This document shows, piece by piece, positions 42,312 to 52,414 of a stretch of DNA of 64,000 nt. The stretch's first letter is position 1; each line of letters starts with the position of its first letter. Where the stretch lies: NCBI RefSeq assembly GCF_019145435.1, contig NZ_JAHSTS010000001.1, positions 572,001-636,000 of the forward strand, in the 5' to 3' direction. A program made the position numbers and the translations under genes. Source of the DNA: Pseudomonas ekonensis (GTDB lineage: Bacteria > Pseudomonadota > Gammaproteobacteria > Pseudomonadales > Pseudomonadaceae). A model generated the notes under the pieces. That model searched no databases, was not told the origin of the DNA, and saw nothing but the letters and a program-made list of their open reading frames with translations.

Positions 42312-42650
42312 TCAGCTGTGCAGGCGCACCCAGACGCTGACCAGCACCGTGGCGGCCATCAGCCACGCCACGGCCGCCACGGCCAGCGAGGCCTCCAGGC
42401 GCATCCGGTCGACCATCACGTACAGCGTCGCCAGGTAGACGAAGTAAGGAATGATCGACCACATGCCGAACACGATGGTGGTCTTCAGGTCGTCGATCGA
42501 ACGGCCCTTGCCGACGATGTAGTGGGCGATCAGGGCGAAGGTGGGAAACAGCGGCACCAGCCCGGCGATGTAGTAGTTCTTGGTCTTGGACAGCGCGGCG
42601 AGGATCACCACCACCGCCGCGCCGATTGCCGCTTTCAGAATCAGGTCCAC
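42312..42650 (-). CDS. glpM: GlpM family inner-membrane protein
   Basis: A 112-residue protein with about four transmembrane helices (for example IGAAVVVILAALSKTKNYY, YIAGLVPLFPTFALIAHYIVG and FGMWSIIPYFVYLATLY). It matches the GlpM family of Pseudomonas, first linked to alginate production near glycerol genes; the molecular role is unknown. The start is GTG 42650, with a GAG-type ribosome site. It lies 11 bases downstream of aauR on the same strand and may be read from that operon. Confidence 0.75.
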   Translation of the reverse strand: MDLILKAAIGAAVVVILAALSKTKNYYIAGLVPLFPTFALIAHYIVGKGRSIDDLKTTIVFGMWSIIPYFVYLATLYVMVDRMRLEASLAVAAVAWLMAATVLVSVWVRLHS

Positions 42651-42661
42651 TGTGATCTCGC

Positions 42662-43986
<1,325 letters not shown>

Positions 43987-43990
<4 letters not shown>

Positions 43991-45888
43991 ATCGGCTCGT
44001 CAGGTGTGGGGCCTGCCAACGGCAAGCTGAGGACGAAGGTGGTGCCGCCGTCGGCCGGGTGTTCGACGCCCAGGTGTCCGCCGGTGGCGGCGGCCAGGCT
44101 GGCGGACAGGGTCAGGCCCAGGCCCAGGCCCTGTTCGCCGGGTTTGGTGGTGAAGAACGGCTCGAACAGGTGCTTGCGCGCTTCGGCGTCGATGCCGTGG
44201 CCGTTGTCGCGCACCCGCAGGCGGTATTTGCCGTCGAAGGTTTCGCCGTCCAGCCACAGCGCCGGCAGCGGCTGCGCCTGCATGGCGTCCAGCGCGTTGC
44301 CGATCAGGTTGACCAGGATCTGCTCCAGGCGGGTCTGGTCGATCTGCACCTGCACGTCGTCGAACCGGCGGTGCAGTTGCAGGGCGGCGTTCTCCAGGCG
44401 GGCGCCCAGCACCTGCAGCGCCGCGTCCACGGCCTTGCCCAGGCTGGCGCGGCCCTTGTCGTCGCCGCGGCGGGCGAACGAGCGCAGGCTGGCGGTGATC
44501 CGGCCCATGCGGTCGATCAGGTCGTTGATGGTCTTGAGGTTGGTGCTGGCCACGTCGAGCTGGCCGCGTTCGAGGAAACGCACGGTATTGCCCGACAGCG
44601 TGCGCATGGCCGCCAGCGGCTGGTTCAGTTCATGGGCGATGCTGGTGGACATCTGGCCGATGGCCGCCAGTTTGCCGGCCTGCACCAGCTCGTCCTGGGC
44701 CCGGCGCAGGGTTTCCTCGGCCTGGCGCCGCTCGCGGATCTGGCCCTTGAGCCGGTCGTTGCTGGCGCGCAGGTCGGCGGTGCGTTCGGCGATCCGCCGC
44801 TCCAGCTGATTGTTGGCTTCCTGCAAGGCTTCGCGGGCGGCGAGGCGGGTGGCGATGACCTTGCGCCGTTCGTTCCAGGCGATCAGCAGGAACGCCACCA
44901 GCGCAAACGCGACGGCCACCAGGATGCCCTGGTTGATGGCCTCGCGGCGCAGGTCCTGCAACGGCGTGAGCAGGGTGAAGTTCCACGGGGTGTCGCTCAG
45001 CGGCCGGGTCTGCGCCAGGTAGCTGATGCTCTCTTCGTCGCTGCCCAGTTCGCTGTTGGCCGGGAAGGTGAGCTTCTCCACGCCTTCGGCCAGGGTCTCG
45101 CGGGCCAGCGGTTGCAGTTCGTTGAGCGGGAACCAGTAGTACTGCAGGCTGCGGGCGAGCTTTTCCTTGGTCTCGTCGCTCAGCGGCACCACGGACTTGA
45201 GGCGCCGGGCCGGGTCGCTGGAGAGAATGATGATGCCGTTCTCGTCGCTGACGAACGCTTCCAGCCGCGCCCGCTGCCAGCGTTCCTCCATGGCTTCCAG
45301 GCGCACTTTGACCACGGCCACGCCGATGATCTTGCCGTGCTCCTCCAGGCCGTGGGCCAGGTAGTAGCCCGGTTCGCCGTTGGTGCTGCCGATGCCGTAG
45401 AAACGGCCGGGCTGGCCGCGCACGGCATTCTGGAAGTAGGCGCGGAAGGACAGGTCTTCGCCCAGGTAACTGTCGACGTCGCGCCAGTTGCTGGTGGCCA
45501 TCACGCGGCCGGTGGTGTCCATCACGTAGATGGCCCGGCTGCGGCTGCGCCGGTTCAGGCCTTCAAGGTAATCGTTGACCGTCTGCCGGTGTTCCGGGGT
45601 CGGGTCGTCAAGCAGCTGCGAGACGCTGGTTTCGAGTTCCAGCAGGCTCGGCAGGTAGGTGTATTTGCTGATCTCGCTTTCGACCGCGCGGGCGTGCAGT
45701 TCCAGCTGGCGCTGGCCGTTCTCGCCGAGGCTGCGGATGCCGAAGTGCTCGCTGGTCCAAAAGCCCAGGCAGCCCAGTCCGACCATCAGGGCGATGACCA
45801 GCGGGGGCAGGAACAGATGGCGGATCAGACGGGGTTTCACGGCAAGTGACGGCGGCGCTGCGCGATAGAGATTGGGGTCGCATTTCAT
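43987..45888 (-). CDS. aauS: Sensor histidine kinase AauS (DctB type)
   Basis: A 633-residue membrane kinase with transmembrane helices at about 25-47 and 320-340. These flank a periplasmic sensor of the tandem-PAS (dCache/DctB) kind, including IYVMDTTGRVMATSNWRD and FYGIGSTNGEPGYYLAHGL. The cytoplasmic part has a long coiled coil, H-box SIAHELNQPLAAM, N-box VNLIGNALDAM and G-boxes VRDNGHGID and GLGLGLTLS. It should sense extracellular acidic amino acids and phosphorylate AauR. ATG 45888 is preferred over GTG 45891 because of the AAGG eight bases upstream. The start lies 158 bases after aatP. Confidence 0.87.
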
Positions 45889-45943
45889 CACAGATGCCTT
45901 GGGTCAACCACAACACAAATCGACTGAGGTTCCGCTTGCCGAT

Positions 45944-46030
45944 GCGGGAGCGAGCCTGCTCGCGAAAGCGGTCTGTCAGCCAATTCGATGTTGCATGTGA
46001 AGGCCGCTTCGCGGGCAGGTTCGCTCCCGC
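45944..46030. repeat. REP pair in inverted orientation (REPIN)
   Basis: Left arm 45944-45971 (GCGGGAGCGAGCCTGCTCGC and following bases) and right arm 46004-46030 are near-perfect reverse complements around a 32-base centre. The sequence is a common Pseudomonas REP. It lies between aatP and aauS. Confidence 0.85.
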
Positions 46031-46049
46031 AGTCGGGGAGCGGCGCCTG

Positions 46050-46784
46050 TCAGTGCTGCAGGATTTTCTCGAGGAAGTGCTGTGCGCGTTCCGAGCGCTG
46101 GCTCACGTCGCCGAAGAATTCCTCTTTCGGGCAGTCTTCGATGATCTTGCCGGCGTCCATGAAGATCACGCGGTCGGCCACCTTGCGGGCGAAGCCCATT
46201 TCGTGGGTCACGCACATCATGGTCATGCCTTCCTGGGCCAGCTGCACCATCACGTCCAGCACCTCGTTGACCATTTCAGGGTCCAGGGCCGAGGTCGGTT
46301 CGTCGAACAGCATGACGATCGGATCCATCGCCAGCGCACGGGCGATCGCCACGCGCTGCTGCTGGCCGCCGGACAGCTGGCCCGGATGCTTGTGGGCGTG
46401 GGCCGAGAGGCCGACGCGGTCGAGCAGCGCCAGGCCTTTCTTGGTGGCTTCTTCCTTGCTGCGGCCCAGTACCTTGATCTGTGCGATGGTCAGGTTCTCG
46501 GTGATGGTCAGGTGCGGGAACAGCTCGAAGTGCTGGAACACCATGCCCACCCGCGAACGCAGTTTCGGCAGGTTGGTCTTCGGGTCGGCGATGGAGGTGC
46601 CGTCGACCACGATGTCGCCCTTCTGGAAGGGCTCCAGCGCGTTGACGCACTTGATCAGGGTCGACTTGCCCGAGCCCGACGGGCCGCAGACCACGATCAC
46701 TTCACCTTTCTTGACCTCGGTGCTGCAATCGGTCAGCACCTGGAAGTCCCCATACCACTTGTTGACGTTTTTGATAGAGATCAT
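46050..46784 (-). CDS. aatP: Glutamate/aspartate ABC transporter ATP-binding protein AatP (GltL)
   Basis: A 244-residue ABC ATPase with Walker [11 protein letters not shown], signature LSGGQQQR, Walker [13 protein letters not shown] and switch His in [10 protein letters not shown]. It matches polar amino acid ATPases at usual length. The start overlaps aatM by four bases (ATGA). It powers acidic amino acid uptake together with the AatQM permeases and AatJ. Confidence 0.92.
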   Translation of the reverse strand: MISIKNVNKWYGDFQVLTDCSTEVKKGEVIVVCGPSGSGKSTLIKCVNALEPFQKGDIVVDGTSIADPKTNLPKLRSRVGMVFQHFELFPHLTITENLTIAQIKVLGRSKEEATKKGLALLDRVGLSAHAHKHPGQLSGGQQQRVAIARALAMDPIVMLFDEPTSALDPEMVNEVLDVMVQLAQEGMTMMCVTHEMGFARKVADRVIFMDAGKIIEDCPKEEFFGDVSQRSERAQHFLEKILQH

Positions 46785-47455
46785 ACGGCGAACCTTTTTT
46801 GCAGACGCTTGACCAGCCGCGAGGCGGCGAAGCTGATGATGAAGTAGACGAGACCCGCGAAGATCAGGAACTCATTGGAGCGGCCGATGATGTCGCCGCC
46901 GGCGCGCGAGGCGTTGAGGAAGTCCACCAGGCCCACGGTGTAGACCAGCGAGGTGTCCTGGAACAGGATGATGCTCTGCTGCAGCAGCAGCGGGGTCATC
47001 TTGCGGAACGCCTGGGGCAGGATGATCAGGCGCATCATCTGGCCGTAGGTCATGCCCAGCGCCTGGGCGGCGCCCATCTGCCCCTTGGGGATCGACTGCA
47101 CGCCGGCCCGCACGATTTCGCAGAAGTACGCCGCCTCGAACATCATGAACGCCACGATGCAGGAGGTGAACGCGCCGATGGGGGTGTCTTCGCCGGTGAT
47201 CCAGCGCAGCACGAACGGCACCGCCAGGTAGAACCAGGTGATCACCAGCAGCAGCGGGATCGAGCGGAAGTAGTTGACGTAGGCGCCGGCGACGTTCGAC
47301 AGCACCTTGTTGTGGGACAGGCGCATCAACGCCAGCACGGTGCCCAGCGCGATGCCGCCGACGACGCCCAGGGCCATCAGCTTGAGGGTCATCAGCATGC
47401 CGTTCCACAGGCCGGGAATGGCCGGGACGATGCCACTGAAATCGAATTCCATCAT
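46781..47455 (-). CDS. aatM: Glutamate/aspartate ABC transporter permease AatM (GltK)
   Basis: A 224-residue inner-membrane permease with about five helices. The ATPase-coupling (EAA) loop is [22 protein letters not shown]. The N-terminus [21 protein letters not shown] is typical of GltK-type subunits. It overlaps both neighbours by four bases, giving tight coupling within aatQMP. Confidence 0.9.
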   Translation of the reverse strand: MMEFDFSGIVPAIPGLWNGMLMTLKLMALGVVGGIALGTVLALMRLSHNKVLSNVAGAYVNYFRSIPLLLVITWFYLAVPFVLRWITGEDTPIGAFTSCIVAFMMFEAAYFCEIVRAGVQSIPKGQMGAAQALGMTYGQMMRLIILPQAFRKMTPLLLQQSIILFQDTSLVYTVGLVDFLNASRAGGDIIGRSNEFLIFAGLVYFIISFAASRLVKRLQKRFAV

Positions 47456-48198
47456 TTACCCCCTACGGAGATCAGGCCCGGCACGGCGACTTTCTTCTCG
47501 ACCAGTCGCATCAGCAGCATCAGGCTCATGTTGAGGGTGAAGTAGATCAGGGTGGCCAGGGTGAAGGCCTCGAACAGGTTGGCCGAGAACTCGGCGGTCT
47601 GCTTGGTCTGGGCCAGCAGCTCCATCAGGCCGATCAGCGACGCCACGGAAGAGTTCTTGAACACGTTCAGGAATTCGGAGGTGAGCGGCGGAATGATGAT
47701 CCGGTAGGCCTGGGGCAGCAGCACGTTCCAGTAGATCTGCGGCAGCTTGAAGCCCATGGCGCGGGCGGCGGACTCCTGGCCGCGCGGCAACGCCTGGATG
47801 CCGGTGCGCACTTGTTCGCACACCCGGGCGGCGGTGAACAGGCCCAGGCACACGACGACGCTCAGGTAGGCCGAGGTGGTCGGGTTCAGGTCCTGCTTGT
47901 ACCACTCCTGCAGGTCCGGCGGCAGCAGGTCGGGCACCAGGAAGTACCAGATGAACAGCTGAACCAGCAGCGGCACGTTGCGGAACAGTTCGACGTAGCA
48001 GGTGGCGATGCCCGCCACCAGGCGGTTCGGCACGGTGCGCATGATGCCCAGCAGCGAGCCGAGCATCAGGGCGATGATCCACGCGACGATGGCGATGGCG
48101 ATGGTCCAGCCCAGGCCGGAGATGAACCAGTCGAGATAGGTCTCGCTGCCCACGCCGGTGGACTTGAAGAACACGCCCCAGTCCCAGTTGTAATTCAT
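47452..48198 (-). CDS. aatQ: Glutamate/aspartate ABC transporter permease AatQ (GltJ)
   Basis: A 248-residue permease that begins MNYNWDWGVFFKSTG, the standard GltJ N-terminus, with an EAA loop ESAARAMGFKLPQIYWNVLL. The longest frame is 40 codons longer, but ATG 48198 with GGGGA upstream agrees with the family. It overlaps aatM by four bases. A stable hairpin separates it from aatJ. Confidence 0.92.
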   Translation of the reverse strand: MNYNWDWGVFFKSTGVGSETYLDWFISGLGWTIAIAIVAWIIALMLGSLLGIMRTVPNRLVAGIATCYVELFRNVPLLVQLFIWYFLVPDLLPPDLQEWYKQDLNPTTSAYLSVVVCLGLFTAARVCEQVRTGIQALPRGQESAARAMGFKLPQIYWNVLLPQAYRIIIPPLTSEFLNVFKNSSVASLIGLMELLAQTKQTAEFSANLFEAFTLATLIYFTLNMSLMLLMRLVEKKVAVPGLISVGGK

Positions 48199-48342
48199 TA
48201 GGGTCTCCCCTCGGATTCGATCATGTACAAGTGCCCGCCTGGGGAAACTCCGTTCCCGCCCCGACCGAACGTCGGGCACACACGATCGGCTCGACAGCCA
48301 CCGGTTCGAGTGTTCCAAAAATGTGCCAGCAGGGAGTGACCA

Positions 48343-48370
48343 CCCTGAAAGGGCCGTGGCCCTTTCAGGG
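48343..48370. repeat. Stable hairpin between aatJ and aatQ
   Basis: A 13-bp perfect inverted repeat (CCCTGAAAGGGCC / GGCCCTTTCAGGG) with a two-base loop lies just after the aatJ stop. There is no U run. It probably protects the aatJ mRNA end or partly blocks read-through, giving more binding protein than permease. Confidence 0.75.
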
Positions 48371-48388
48371 GATAAGGTTAGTCAGAAA

Positions 48389-49303
48389 TCAGGACTTCTT
48401 GTCGTCAGCCGCTTTGTCGGTCGGGTTGGCGATCAGGGCCTTGAGTTCGTCGCTCATCGGGAAGTTCAGGTTCAGGCCCTTCGGCGGGATCGGCGACTGG
48501 AACCATTTGTCGTAGATCTTGTTGATCTCGCCGGACTTGTACAGGGCGACGATGGCGTCATCCACGGCTTTCTTGAACGGCGCGTCGTCCTTGCGGACCA
48601 TGCAGCCGTAGATCTCGTAGGACTGCGGGGTGCCGGTCACGGCCCAGTCGGAGGCTTTCTTGGCCTTGGCGGCTTCGCCGGCCAGCAGGGCGTCGTCCAT
48701 CATGAACGCGACGGCACGGCCCGATTCCAGCATCTGGAAGGATTCGCCGTGGTCCTTGGCCGAGATGACGTTCATCTTCATCTGCTTGTCGGCGTTCATC
48801 GCCTTGAGGATGCGCTCGGACGTGGTGCCGGCGGTGGTCACGACGTTCTTGCCGGCCAGGTCCGGGAAGTCCTTGTACTGGGAGCCGGCCTTGGACAGCA
48901 GACGGGTGCCGATCTCGAAGATGCCGACGGAGAAGTCGACCTGCTGCTGGCGCTCGACGTTGTTGGTGGTGGAGCCGCACTCCACGTCGACGGTGCCGTT
49001 CTGCACCAGCGGGATGCGGGTCTGCGAGGTCACCAGGTTGTACTTGACCTGCAGGTTCGGCGCGTCCAGGTCCTTCTTCAGGGCTTCGACGATGGCCAGC
49101 TGGATGTCATGGGAGTAGCCGACCGGTTTGCCGGAGGCGTCGGCGATGTAGGAAAACGGAATGGAGGCGTCGCGGTGACCCAGGGTGACGGTGTTCGACT
49201 CTTTGATCTTCTTCAGGGTGCCGGTGAGTTCGGCGGCGAAAACTGGTGTGCTGATCAGAGCGGCAGCAATGGCTGCGCCCAGGATATGGGGAACGATGCG
49301 CAT
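48389..49303 (-). CDS. aatJ: Glutamate/aspartate periplasmic binding protein AatJ (GltI)
   Basis: A 304-residue secreted solute-binding protein with a signal peptide (MRIVPHILGAAIAAALISTPVFA). Mature motifs include LGHRDASIPFSYIAD, GYSHDIQLAIVEALK, VDVECGSTTNNVERQ and DFSVGIFEIG, as in GltI and PBP3-family proteins. ATG 49303 has a good GAGGA upstream and fits the signal peptide; the longest frame starts 51 codons earlier. Expression is likely from the sigma-54 promoter at 49421-49436 under AauSR control. Confidence 0.93.
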   Translation of the reverse strand: MRIVPHILGAAIAAALISTPVFAAELTGTLKKIKESNTVTLGHRDASIPFSYIADASGKPVGYSHDIQLAIVEALKKDLDAPNLQVKYNLVTSQTRIPLVQNGTVDVECGSTTNNVERQQQVDFSVGIFEIGTRLLSKAGSQYKDFPDLAGKNVVTTAGTTSERILKAMNADKQMKMNVISAKDHGESFQMLESGRAVAFMMDDALLAGEAAKAKKASDWAVTGTPQSYEIYGCMVRKDDAPFKKAVDDAIVALYKSGEINKIYDKWFQSPIPPKGLNLNFPMSDELKALIANPTDKAADDKKS

Positions 49304-49420
49304 CAAATTTTCCTCGACATTGTTTTTTTTATGGAGCCGGTTGAGCGGGCCCTTTTGTGCTTCGAATGCCTGACGGCTCCTGTCGTGTCGGCACGGCAGG
49401 CATTCGTCGGAAGAGTGTAG

Positions 49421-49436
49421 AGCATGAGTCGTGCCA
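49421..49436 (-). promoter_or_regulatory. Sigma-54 promoter of aatJQMP
   Basis: On the minus strand the site reads TGGCACGACTCATGCT, matching TGGCACG-N4-TTGC[A/T] except for one base at the start of the -12 element. It lies about 118 bases upstream of the aatJ start. Confidence 0.75.
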
Positions 49437-49512
49437 GACCAGTTGAGCTGGGTCAACTCGTTGATTTGATTGGGGATTAACTTTTTGTGATGGCGTTTTT
49501 TCGCCTTTCTGA

Positions 49513-49526
49513 TCCGGTTAACCGAA
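49513..49526. promoter_or_regulatory. Candidate AauR site (one mismatch)
   Basis: TCCGGTTAACCGAA resembles the AauR palindrome TTCGG-N4-CCGAA described for P. putida, with one mismatch in the left arm. Its centre is 31 bp from that of the perfect site. Confidence 0.55.
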
Positions 49527-49543
49527 CCGACCGGCAGGTCGCG

Positions 49544-49557
49544 TTCGGAAAACCGAA
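49544..49557. promoter_or_regulatory. Candidate AauR site (perfect match)
   Basis: TTCGGAAAACCGAA is an exact match to TTCGG-N4-CCGAA. It lies about 110 bp upstream of the sigma-54 promoter, a normal enhancer distance. Confidence 0.68.
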
Positions 49558-49567
49558 TGCCAGGGGG

Positions 49568-50836
49568 TCAGCGCCACACCGGCAACAGATCCAGGGTGTA
49601 CAGCAGGTGCGACACCGCGCACGCCACGCCGAACAGCAGCACCAGCGCGATCATCGGCGTGCCGCCCCACACCCGGTAGCGCGGGCTTTTGAAGCGGATG
49701 CGCGAAGCACGCGCCAGCAGCGCCGGGGTGATGACCGCCCAGACGGTGGCGGCGAGGCCGGCGAAACCGATGGCGTGGAGGAAACCCTCCGGCCACAGGA
49801 ACCCGCACAGCATCGGCGGCAGGAAGGTGACGGCGGCGGTCTTCAGGCGGCCGGCGGGGCGGTCGTCGAACTTCAGCACGTCGGCCAGGTAGTCGAACAG
49901 GCCCAGGGTCACGCCGAGGAACGAACAGGCCACGGCGAAGTTGGAGAAGAACGTCAGCAGCAGGTCGACGTTCGCGCTGTCGAGCCGCGAGCCCAGCGCA
50001 CTGATCAGCACGTCGATGTTGCCGCCTTGCCGGGCGATGTCCTTGAACGCTTCGCGGGGGATGTTGCCCATGCTGCACAGCATCCACACCAGGTACAGGC
50101 CCAGCGCGATCAGGGTGCCGCCCACCAGGCAGGCGCGGATGCGCCGCGGGTCCTTGCCGTAGTGCTTCATCAGGCTGGGCACATTGCCGTGGAAGCCGAA
50201 CGAGGTCAGGCAGAAGGGCAGCGTCACCAAAAAGTACGGCCAGTAGCGGTGGTCGCCGGCGCCCGAGTTGAGCAGCATGGCGGGCTGCACATGGCCAAGC
50301 AGGCCGCCGAAGGTCAGGAAGAACGCAAGGATCTTGGCGCCGAACACCAGGGTGGTCATGCGGCTCACCGCCGAGGTGCTGAGCCAGACGGTGAACGCCA
50401 CCAGCACGGTGAACGCCAGCCCGGCGGCCCGTGCGGACAACTCGACGCCCATCGCCTGCGCGGTGTGGTGGATCACCGAACCGCTGGCCGAAATGTAGGC
50501 GTAGGTCAGGGTGTAGAGCACGAACACGATGCTCAGGCCGTTCAACCGGTTCCAGGTGCGGCCGAGCAGGTCACGGGTGATGGTCGAGAAGCTGGCGCCC
50601 TCGTGGTAGTTGAGGTTGGCCTCGAGGATCATCAGGCCCGAGTGCAGGGTGCAGAACCAGGCGAACAGCAGCACCGCGACCGAACCGTGGAACCACAGCC
50701 CGGACATGACCACCGGCAAGGAGAACATGCCGGCGCCGACGATGGTGCCGCCGATGATCATGGCGCCGCCGAGCACCGAGGGCGAACGTTCGAGTGCGGC
50801 GGGTGAAGCGGATGAAGCAAGTGATGTGGCACGCAT
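49568..50836 (-). CDS. mtr: Tryptophan permease Mtr (HAAAP family)
   Basis: A 422-residue, 11-helix transporter that, from memory, aligns along its length with E. coli Mtr. Matching segments include [67 protein letters not shown] and [16 protein letters not shown]. Mtr imports tryptophan (and indole) with protons. ATG 50836 is chosen; the longest frame starts 31 codons earlier without the conserved N-terminus. It is on the same strand as and just downstream of the tryptophan monooxygenase and amidase genes, so it probably feeds them with substrate. A REP-like element separates it from iaaH. Confidence 0.88.
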   Translation of the reverse strand: MRATSLASSASPAALERSPSVLGGAMIIGGTIVGAGMFSLPVVMSGLWFHGSVAVLLFAWFCTLHSGLMILEANLNYHEGASFSTITRDLLGRTWNRLNGLSIVFVLYTLTYAYISASGSVIHHTAQAMGVELSARAAGLAFTVLVAFTVWLSTSAVSRMTTLVFGAKILAFFLTFGGLLGHVQPAMLLNSGAGDHRYWPYFLVTLPFCLTSFGFHGNVPSLMKHYGKDPRRIRACLVGGTLIALGLYLVWMLCSMGNIPREAFKDIARQGGNIDVLISALGSRLDSANVDLLLTFFSNFAVACSFLGVTLGLFDYLADVLKFDDRPAGRLKTAAVTFLPPMLCGFLWPEGFLHAIGFAGLAATVWAVITPALLARASRIRFKSPRYRVWGGTPMIALVLLFGVACAVSHLLYTLDLLPVWR

Positions 50837-50963
50837 GGCGGGGCCTGCATAGGTATTGTTATGGAGGGCTCGATTCGGAAGTGGCGGCGCCCGGACTGCC
50901 GCCGTCGCTGGCAAGTCGAGTCGTCGCACCGCAGCTCCCGCTGGTATCGCGGATCACCGAAGA

Positions 50964-51045
50964 CCTGTGGGAGCGGCGGTGCGACTGGCCCGCGAAGGGG
51001 TCGTCCGCCTCGACATCAAGGCGACAGATGCGCCGCTCCCACAGG
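50964..51045. repeat. REP-like inverted pair
   Basis: The arms CCTGTGGGAGCGGCG (50964-50978) and CGCCGCTCCCACAGG (51031-51045) are perfect reverse complements. The interior holds a second REP-like tract (TGGCCCGCGAAGG). It differs from the REPINs at 45944 and 61395. Confidence 0.7.
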
Positions 51046-51056
51046 GGGAGCCGGGT

Positions 51057-52382
51057 TCAGCTGACGCCCAGCCAGGGCGACAGCCGGCGCACATGCGCCA
51101 GCAGCAGCTCGTCTTGCCCCGGCAACGCATCGAACGACAGCCCCACCGGCAATGCCCCGGCGGCCGCCACCGGCACGCTGATGCTCGGCGCCGCCAGGTT
51201 GCTGGCCGGGTCGGTGTTGCGCACGAACCGCTCGAAATGGCCTTCGTCCGCGCAGTCGCCCAGCAGCGGCGCACTGCTCGCCACCGTCGGGTAGGCGATC
51301 AGGTCCAGCCGCTGCCCGGCGAACAGCGCACGGTATTCCTGCTCCAGCCGCACCTTGCCCATCAGCGCCTGCACGTAGTCGGTGTAGGAGATCGCCGGGC
51401 TTTCCAGTTGGGCGGTGAGGGTCCTGCGGATGGCCGGGTCGGCGATCTGCGCGAGGATGTCGAGAAAATCCCCGCCGCGCCCTTCCTTCATCAGGAAACG
51501 CGGGAAGTCGATGAAGAACTCATAGATCGGCAACGGAAACTGGATGCACTCGTTGATCTCGCCGAGGGCCGCGTCGTTGACCGGCACGATCTCCACGCCC
51601 CGGTCGGCCAGCGCGTTGATCGCGCGCCGGCCGTCGCGGCGCACGTTGTCGTCCAGGTCCGACCAGAAGAAGCGTTCCGGCAGGCCGATGCGCAGCGGTC
51701 GGTTTTCCGGCTGAGGGGCGGGGCCGCGGCCGGTCAGGTGGTGGTGGACGAACTGGCAGTCTTCCACGGTGCGGGTCAGCAGGCCGGGGGTGTCCTTGGT
51801 CTGCGAGACCGGCACGATGCCGTCCGCCGGGTAGGCGCCGGTGGTGGGCCGCAGGCCGACGATCCCGCAGAAGGCCGCCGGGATGCGCACCGAACCGCCG
51901 GTGTCGGTGCCCACCGCGCACGGCACCAGCCCGGCGGCCACGGCGGCGGCGCAACCGCCGCTGCTGCCGCCGGCGCTGCGGCGCTCGTCGGCCGGGTTGG
52001 CCACCGCGCCGTGGGCGTGGTTGGCCGAGGTCACGCCGAACGACAGTTCGTGCATGTTGTTCTTGCCCACGACCTGCGCCCCCAACCGGCGCAGGTCCGC
52101 CACGATGCCCGCGTCCGCCTGCGGCACATAGCCGGCCAGGCCCGGCGTGCCGGCGGTGGTCGGCAGGCCGCGGACATTGATGTTGTCCTTGAAGGACACC
52201 GGCAGCCCGTAGAGCGGTGCGTCGCGGTTCGCCTGCGGCGACGCCGGGTCGAAGGAGATGAAACTGTTCAGGTGCTGCGCGCCCTGGTGCCGTTCGCGCA
52301 GGTCTTGCCGCCAGGCGTCGGGGCAGAGATCGCCAGCGCGGAAACCGGCGACGAGTTGTTCAATGGATAAGCGACTGTTCAT
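51057..52382 (-). CDS. iaaH: Amidase, probable indoleacetamide hydrolase IaaH
   Basis: A 441-residue amidase-signature enzyme. The catalytic triad is visible as Lys65 (FKDNINV), Ser140 (AGGSSGG) and Ser164 (TGGSVR), with the usual 24-residue spacing between the serines. The family cleaves many amides. Assignment to indole-3-acetamide rests on the iaaM-type gene immediately upstream, 32 bases away on the same strand, and on similar length to P. savastanoi IaaH (about 455). It would release indole-3-acetic acid and ammonia. Other substrates such as phenylacetamide are possible. ATG 52382 is preferred to an upstream extension that overlaps iaaM. Confidence 0.78.
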   Translation of the reverse strand: MNSRLSIEQLVAGFRAGDLCPDAWRQDLRERHQGAQHLNSFISFDPASPQANRDAPLYGLPVSFKDNINVRGLPTTAGTPGLAGYVPQADAGIVADLRRLGAQVVGKNNMHELSFGVTSANHAHGAVANPADERRSAGGSSGGCAAAVAAGLVPCAVGTDTGGSVRIPAAFCGIVGLRPTTGAYPADGIVPVSQTKDTPGLLTRTVEDCQFVHHHLTGRGPAPQPENRPLRIGLPERFFWSDLDDNVRRDGRRAINALADRGVEIVPVNDAALGEINECIQFPLPIYEFFIDFPRFLMKEGRGGDFLDILAQIADPAIRRTLTAQLESPAISYTDYVQALMGKVRLEQEYRALFAGQRLDLIAYPTVASSAPLLGDCADEGHFERFVRNTDPASNLAAPSISVPVAAAGALPVGLSFDALPGQDELLLAHVRRLSPWLGVS

Positions 52383-52414
52383 GGAAAGTCTCGGCGAAAG
52401 GGAGAGGGGCCCGG

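Noticed and set aside
45944..46030. Rho-independent terminator after aatP
   Set aside because: The inverted repeat is a REP pair with a long centre and no U run; it is better called a REPIN.
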